Below are positions 59,573 through 64,000 of a stretch of 64,000 bases of DNA, one piece after another; within the stretch, counting starts at the first letter, position 1, and each line of letters starts with the position of its first letter. Location of the stretch: the NCBI RefSeq assembly GCF_001650345.1, contig NZ_LVHF01000012.1, forward strand, positions 1,054,001-1,118,000. Reading direction: 5' to 3'. Under the pieces are notes generated by a model that was not told the origin of the DNA, did not search any database, and was given only the letters and a program-made list of their open reading frames with translations. A program made the position numbers and the translations under genes. The DNA is from Photobacterium jeanii. GTDB taxonomy: Bacteria > Pseudomonadota > Gammaproteobacteria > Enterobacterales > Vibrionaceae.

Positions 59573-60394
59573 ATGTCACAGCCGTTGCGTTACAACAACC
59601 TTGAGCAAATTACTGCAGATTTCAAGACGCTACTTTCATTGCCTGCATTGACTCAGCAGCAACCATTTCAAACCGACAACACTTGGCTTGATCGCTTCAA
59701 AGCCAATGCCATTCTTCCCCAAACACTGAGTTACCAAGGCAACAAACGGCTGGGGTTTTATTATCAGTGGCTTTGGCAACAATTGATCACCGCTCACCCC
59801 GACTATGAGTTAGTCGCAGAGGAGATCCAGCTAAGCTGGAACAAGCAAACCTTAGGCGCTATTGATTTTCTGGTTCAAAATAAACAAACCAATGAGTTGG
59901 AACACTGGGAAGTGGCTATCAAGTTCTACTTGGCTTATCAGCAACAATGGCTAGGTCCTAATGCCAATGACAACCTAGACAAGAAAACCCAACGTATGGT
60001 TGAGCATCAACTGATGCTGTGCGATCACCCAGCCTATCAACAAAAATGGCAACAAGAGTTCGGGGCGGTAACAACGAAGCGCCTTATCATGCAAGGGCGA
60101 TTATTTGATAGTTTCGATGGTGCAGAGATGGGCTCGCCATTGGCGATCAACCCACAGGTCAGCAAAGGACGATGGTGCTTTAAACATCAAGCGATGACAT
60201 TAATTACGCAAGGTAAGATATTCAAACACCTCAACAAAACACAGTGGATCACCCCTCCTCGCTTTAACGAACTAGTAGAAAGCATCGATCTCACAACGCT
60301 GACTACACCGACTCAAGCCGTCGATGAATTCAATCAAGCTTGGTTTATCGTACCAGACCATTGGCCCTTACATAACAAAGACTTGTTGCAATAA
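59573..60394 (+). CDS. DUF1853 family protein
   Basis: 273-aa soluble protein of the DUF1853 family (KRLGFYYQWLWQQLI; GAIDFLVQNKQTNELEHWEVAIKFYL). The E-x-x-W-x-x-A-x-K-F pattern recalls PD-(D/E)xK nucleases, with Asp in AIDFLV and Glu/Lys in HWEVAIKFY; that reading is an inference. ATG 59573 (AGG upstream) is chosen over ATG 59543, which has no site. Function unknown. Confidence 0.85.
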   Translation: MSQPLRYNNLEQITADFKTLLSLPALTQQQPFQTDNTWLDRFKANAILPQTLSYQGNKRLGFYYQWLWQQLITAHPDYELVAEEIQLSWNKQTLGAIDFLVQNKQTNELEHWEVAIKFYLAYQQQWLGPNANDNLDKKTQRMVEHQLMLCDHPAYQQKWQQEFGAVTTKRLIMQGRLFDSFDGAEMGSPLAINPQVSKGRWCFKHQAMTLITQGKIFKHLNKTQWITPPRFNELVESIDLTTLTTPTQAVDEFNQAWFIVPDHWPLHNKDLLQ

Positions 60395-60426
60395 TGTCGC
60401 CCCTATAGCGCAATCATAGCGACATA

Positions 60427-60453
60427 AAAAAAGACGCCGTCATGGCGTCTTTC
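60427..60453. terminator. Terminator between DUF1853 gene and pgm
   Basis: Perfect 9-bp stem (60430-60438 with 60444-60452), 5-nt loop, A-run left and short T-run right; between convergent genes. Confidence 0.85.
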
Positions 60454-60485
60454 TTAAACAACTCTGTTAAGAGCCAGCAGTATGC

Positions 60486-62132
60486 TTACAGACCTGCGTC
60501 TGCAAATACCTTGCTAACAATTTCCTGCGCTTCGGTTTCAATCATACGAAGGTGTTCTTCGCCTTTGAAACTTTCACAGTAAATCTTGTAGATATCTTCT
60601 GTACCTGATGGGCGAGCAGCGAACCAACCGTTATCAGTTGTCACTTTCAAACCACCAATCGCAGCGCCGTTACCCGATGCGTGAGTTAGACGAGCAGTGA
60701 TAGGATCACCAGCTAGCATTTCTGCCGCCACCATCTCAGGAGAAAGTTTGCTAAGCACCGCTTTCTGCTCACCATTTGCTACAGCTTGCAGACGGTTGTA
60801 CTTAGACTCACCGTGCTTTTCAACAAGCTCTAGGTAGTATTGGTGCGGGTTCTTACCCGTTACCGCTGTAATTTCAGCAGCCAGTAGACACAGAAGGATA
60901 CCGTCTTTGTCGGTAGCCCAAGGTGTGCCATCCGTACGAAGGAAAGAAGCCCCTGCACTTTCTTCGCCACCAAAACCTAAACGACCAGAGTACAGACCGT
61001 CTACAAACCATTTGAAGCCAACAGGCACTTCGCATAGCTCACGACCAAGATCAGCAACCACACGGTCAATCAAAGCACTTGATACTAGGGTTTTACCAAC
61101 AGCGACATCAGCCGACCAATCTGGACGATGACGGTACAGGTAATCAATACAAACCGCTAGGAAGTGGTTCGGGTTCATTAGACCGGCTGGTGTTACGATG
61201 CCGTGGCGATCGTAATCAGGGTCGTTACCAAACGCGAGATCGTACTTGTCTTTGTGAGCAAGTAGACCAGCCATTGCGTAAGGTGATGAACAGTCCATAC
61301 GTACCACGCCATCTTTATCTAATGACATGAAACGGAAAGACGGATCAATTGATTCGTTAACCAGCGTAAGGTTCAAACCGTAGTGGTTCGCAATTTGACG
61401 CCAGTATTCGATGCCAGAACCACCGAGTGGATCAACACCAATAGCTAAATTGGCTTTTTGGATTGCCGCCATATCAATCACGTTAACCAAATCGTCAACG
61501 TATGGTGCAACCAAATCTTTCTCAACCACTAGCTCGCTTGCAAATGCATCTTCAATCGCAACACGCTTCACATCCACCAAACCATTCGCGATGATTTCGT
61601 TTGCGCGCGTTTCAATCGCAGTTGTTAGCTCGCCTTCAGCTGGACCACCATGAACAGGGTTGTATTTAATACCGCCGTCTTGAGGTGGGTTGTGCGATGG
61701 CGTGATCACAATGCCATCCGCTTTTTCAGCATTTGCTTTGTTGTAGCAAAGAATAGCGTGAGAGATACCAGGAGTTGGGGTGTAACCTTTACCCTCTTGG
61801 ATCACAACCTGAACACCATTTGCTACTAGCACTTCCAACGTTGAAGTAAACGCAGGCTCAGATAGCGCATGGGTATCTTTGCCTAGGAAAAGTGGACCAG
61901 TTACACCGTTTGCCGCACGCACTTCTGCCACTGCTTGAGCGATGGCCCAAATGTGGTGTTGGTTGAAGGTGCCTTTATCTGCGGTACCGCGGTGACCTGA
62001 AGTACCAAATGCCACTCGCTGTTGCAGGTTATCGGCTTTTGGCTCAATGATGAAATAGTTTGCCACTAACGCTGGAATGTTATGCATATCTTCTTGCTGG
62101 GCTTGTTGCCCAGCACGAGGATGAATCGCCAT
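60486..62132 (-). CDS. pgm: Phosphoglucomutase (alpha-D-glucose phosphate-specific)
   Basis: Interconverts glucose 1- and 6-phosphate for glycogen, LPS and sugar-nucleotide synthesis; 548 aa. The catalytic phosphoserine is in [15 protein letters not shown] (about residue 145), the Mg loop is [10 protein letters not shown], the sugar-binding loop is [10 protein letters not shown], and the phosphate-binding loop [12 protein letters not shown] is near the C-terminus. Downstream of seqA by 39 nt, the order also seen in E. coli. Confidence 0.97.
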   Translation of the reverse strand: MAIHPRAGQQAQQEDMHNIPALVANYFIIEPKADNLQQRVAFGTSGHRGTADKGTFNQHHIWAIAQAVAEVRAANGVTGPLFLGKDTHALSEPAFTSTLEVLVANGVQVVIQEGKGYTPTPGISHAILCYNKANAEKADGIVITPSHNPPQDGGIKYNPVHGGPAEGELTTAIETRANEIIANGLVDVKRVAIEDAFASELVVEKDLVAPYVDDLVNVIDMAAIQKANLAIGVDPLGGSGIEYWRQIANHYGLNLTLVNESIDPSFRFMSLDKDGVVRMDCSSPYAMAGLLAHKDKYDLAFGNDPDYDRHGIVTPAGLMNPNHFLAVCIDYLYRHRPDWSADVAVGKTLVSSALIDRVVADLGRELCEVPVGFKWFVDGLYSGRLGFGGEESAGASFLRTDGTPWATDKDGILLCLLAAEITAVTGKNPHQYYLELVEKHGESKYNRLQAVANGEQKAVLSKLSPEMVAAEMLAGDPITARLTHASGNGAAIGGLKVTTDNGWFAARPSGTEDIYKIYCESFKGEEHLRMIETEAQEIVSKVFADAGL

Positions 62133-62171
62133 AAAGTTATCTATCCTTGTAAAAAGAGAGGCTGAATGCCC

Positions 62172-62735
62172 TTAAATTTCACCGCAAACTTTTTCAGTGA
62201 TGTCGCTACCGAAGCCCATCTTAGCCATCAGTTGCTCAACCATTTGACGCTTACGATCAGTATTCGTGTTGGTGATCACCCAAAACGGGGTTTCTGGAAT
62301 GGCTTTTGGTTTCGTTGTTTTGCCGCTTGCCAGAAGAGTCTCTTCTTTATCTGCGAAATATACACGCGTACGACCTTTGATTGCCGCTGCTTCTGTGAAT
62401 CCTTGCGAATCAATGCGATAAAGAGATGATAAAATCATCATAAAGCGACCAATAGCTTTTTCCTGTGCTGCAAACTCATCAGAGATCAACAGCGAACGCA
62501 TCTCTTTGACACGATCTACTTGAGGTGCATTACCTGCATCTTTACTTACAACGATACCGCGCGGGCGAACAGGCATAACCACTTCAGGTGCTGGCGCAGC
62601 CTGAACTGTTTCCTGAGGCATCATCAGTAAGCGACGCAGAATGTCAGAGGCACTTTCACCAATATGCTGAGTTTGACTTGCAATATAGCGGTATAGCTCG
62701 TCGTCGACTTCAATCGTCTTCATCGTAGTGTTCAT
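62172..62735 (-). CDS. seqA: Negative modulator of replication initiation SeqA
   Basis: 187-aa protein that binds hemimethylated GATC sites, sequesters oriC and organises new DNA. The N-terminal oligomerisation domain ([33 protein letters not shown]) is followed by a linker and the C-terminal DNA-binding domain ([35 protein letters not shown]). ATG 62735 has GGAACG upstream; ATG 62723 gives the shorter family N-terminus and is possible. Upstream of pgm, divergent from ybfF. Confidence 0.97.
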   Translation of the reverse strand: MNTTMKTIEVDDELYRYIASQTQHIGESASDILRRLLMMPQETVQAAPAPEVVMPVRPRGIVVSKDAGNAPQVDRVKEMRSLLISDEFAAQEKAIGRFMMILSSLYRIDSQGFTEAAAIKGRTRVYFADKEETLLASGKTTKPKAIPETPFWVITNTNTDRKRQMVEQLMAKMGFGSDITEKVCGEI

Positions 62736-62826
62736 TATCGTTCCGTTTAAAAATTCACGAGGCGATTATAACGTGATATAGCGTTATACTCTACGGAAAA
62801 CCATTAACTACAAGAGAAATTAGTCG

Positions 62827-63588
62827 GTGAATCTTCATTATCGCGTCGAAGGCGAAGGCAAGGCGATCATTTTGATCCACGGCCTATTCGGCAGTTTGGA
62901 TAACTTGGGTCTGTTAGCCCGTGTACTAAAAAATGACTATCAAGTGATCAGCGTTGATCTTCGCAACCACGGTCAATCTCCCCGCAGCGAACACTTTACT
63001 TATCAAGAGTTGGCACAAGATGTTCTTGCGGTAGCTGACGAGCTCAACTTAGCTAGCTTTGCCGTTATCGGCCACTCTATGGGTGGCAAAGTTGCCATGG
63101 CACTGAGTGAACTGGCGCAATCTCGTCTTGAGCAGTTAATAGTGATGGACATTGCACCTGTCGCTTATCAAGAACACCGCCACCAAAACGTATTTGCTGG
63201 GCTTCGCGAAGTAGCCAAGCACACAGTAAGCAAACGCAGCGAAGCGGAAACTTATCTTGCACAACACGTGGTTGAACCTGGCGTTCGTCAATTCCTGCTC
63301 AAGTCTTTTGCCAAAGGCGACAACGGTTACGACTGGCGCTTTAACGTAGAGGCTCTGATTGCCAACTATCCGACCATTATGGGCTGGCAACCTGTGACGC
63401 CTTTCGCTGGCAAGACCTTGTTTATTAAAGGGCAAAACTCGGAATACATCCAAAATGAGCACCGTAGTGCGGTGGCTAACCAGTTCCCGAATGCCAAAGC
63501 ACATATGGTGGCAAACACCGGTCACTGGCTTCATGCTGAAAAACCCGATGTCGTGAGCCGTATCATCCTAAACTTTTTACAAAGTTAA
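62827..63588 (+). CDS. ybfF: Alpha/beta hydrolase, YbfF-type esterase
   Basis: 253-aa alpha/beta hydrolase. Oxyanion stretch LIHGLFGSLDNLG, nucleophile VIGHSMGGKVAMAL (Ser about residue 87), and catalytic His in VANTGHWLHAEKPD near the C-terminus. The physiological substrate is unknown; E. coli YbfF has thioesterase/esterase activity in vitro. The start codon is GTG 62827 with only a weak site. Neighbour of seqA as in E. coli. Confidence 0.93.
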   Translation: MNLHYRVEGEGKAIILIHGLFGSLDNLGLLARVLKNDYQVISVDLRNHGQSPRSEHFTYQELAQDVLAVADELNLASFAVIGHSMGGKVAMALSELAQSRLEQLIVMDIAPVAYQEHRHQNVFAGLREVAKHTVSKRSEAETYLAQHVVEPGVRQFLLKSFAKGDNGYDWRFNVEALIANYPTIMGWQPVTPFAGKTLFIKGQNSEYIQNEHRSAVANQFPNAKAHMVANTGHWLHAEKPDVVSRIILNFLQS

Positions 63589-63711
63589 TCCGTATCAAAC
63601 TAAGTTAACGTCTTGCCCATCATTTTTGGTGTTTCATATTGGCAAGCGTTAACAGTGTGCCTAGGGTTATGCTATAGTCTCGCACTAGCTCAAACGTTGT
63701 AAGGAGACAGT

Positions 63712-63933
63712 GTGTTATACGAGCATATGGATCTGCTGGAATCCATTGGGTTGGACCTTCTCTTTGCCTCCATCTTTTTCTTCATTGGTATGGCGATAAA
63801 AGATGTATTGAAAGAAGGCAACGTCCCTCCTTTTGGTCGGAAAATTGTTTGGCTAGTATTATTTCTGGGCTGCGCGGGCTTCATCACTAAGGGGCTGATT
63901 CAACTGAGTTGGGAAGGCGCTGGCATCGGATAA
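63712..63933 (+). CDS. DUF2788 family small membrane protein
   Basis: 73-aa protein with two hydrophobic segments (about 14-30 and 45-65), matching the DUF2788 family of small inner-membrane proteins; function unknown. The start is GTG at 63712 with an excellent AAGGAG 5 nt upstream. It follows ybfF by 123 bp. The 67 bases after it contain no supported feature and the window ends there. Confidence 0.85.
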   Translation: MLYEHMDLLESIGLDLLFASIFFFIGMAIKDVLKEGNVPPFGRKIVWLVLFLGCAGFITKGLIQLSWEGAGIG

Positions 63934-64000
63934 GAATTCAAGGTTAGCGGTAAAACGGCGCTAATCTGCATGTTCACTGAACATTTGATAATCTCGACAA

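Overview
This window is a stretch of core chromosome from a member of the Vibrionaceae (Gammaproteobacteria). The evidence is gene content and order: minCDE next to rnd and fadD; an intact hisGDCBHAF(IE) operon with a histidine leader peptide; argS, HIT protein and feoABC, then znuA/znuCB, sdhCDAB-sucABCD with divergent gltA, and pgm-seqA-ybfF. Genus and species cannot be fixed from the sequence alone. Base composition looks even. I see no insertion sequence, prophage, integron, CRISPR array, tRNA or rRNA.

Layout. 0-6.3 kb: cysS (minus), then ppiB and lpxH (plus), a TauE/SafE-type permease, and an EAL-HDOD signalling protein overlapping a SEC-C (YchJ-like) protein. 6.3-14.3 kb: a small lysine-rich ORF, then the his operon with leader peptide and attenuator. 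14.3-17.8 kb: tdk, an NhaC-family transporter behind a lysine riboswitch (candidate lysine importer LysW), and an H-NS-type nucleoid protein. 18-25.8 kb: a lytic transglycosylase with YcgL, minCDE, rnd, fadD and an alpha/beta hydrolase. 25.8-31 kb: an Slp-type lipoprotein, a small orphan protein, tsaB, yoaA, purU and yecM. 31-36 kb: argS behind a strongly structured leader, a GGDEF protein, a DUF924 protein and a HIT protein.

36-47 kb is the metal-homeostasis block. It holds feoABC (Fur-like and FNR-like sites), a gene-free 0.6 kb gap with a candidate small RNA, a very large membrane-anchored beta-propeller/AraC regulator with an eight-cysteine cytoplasmic linker, an M23 endopeptidase coupled to znuA, and divergent znuCB across a Zur-type palindrome. 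47-58.6 kb encodes the TCA-cycle core: sdhCDAB-sucABCD on the minus strand and gltA on the plus strand. 58.7-64 kb has a Nif3-like protein, a DUF1853 protein, pgm, seqA, ybfF and a DUF2788 membrane protein.

Most genes are ordinary housekeeping genes. The points that deserve attention are the chimeric propeller-AraC regulator beside the zinc genes, the stand-alone triple-hairpin transcript near 39.1-39.2 kb, the long hairpins ahead of argS, and the lysine riboswitch on the NhaC-family gene. Start codons were moved from the longest open frame where the ribosome-binding site or family N-terminus argued for it; these cases are stated.
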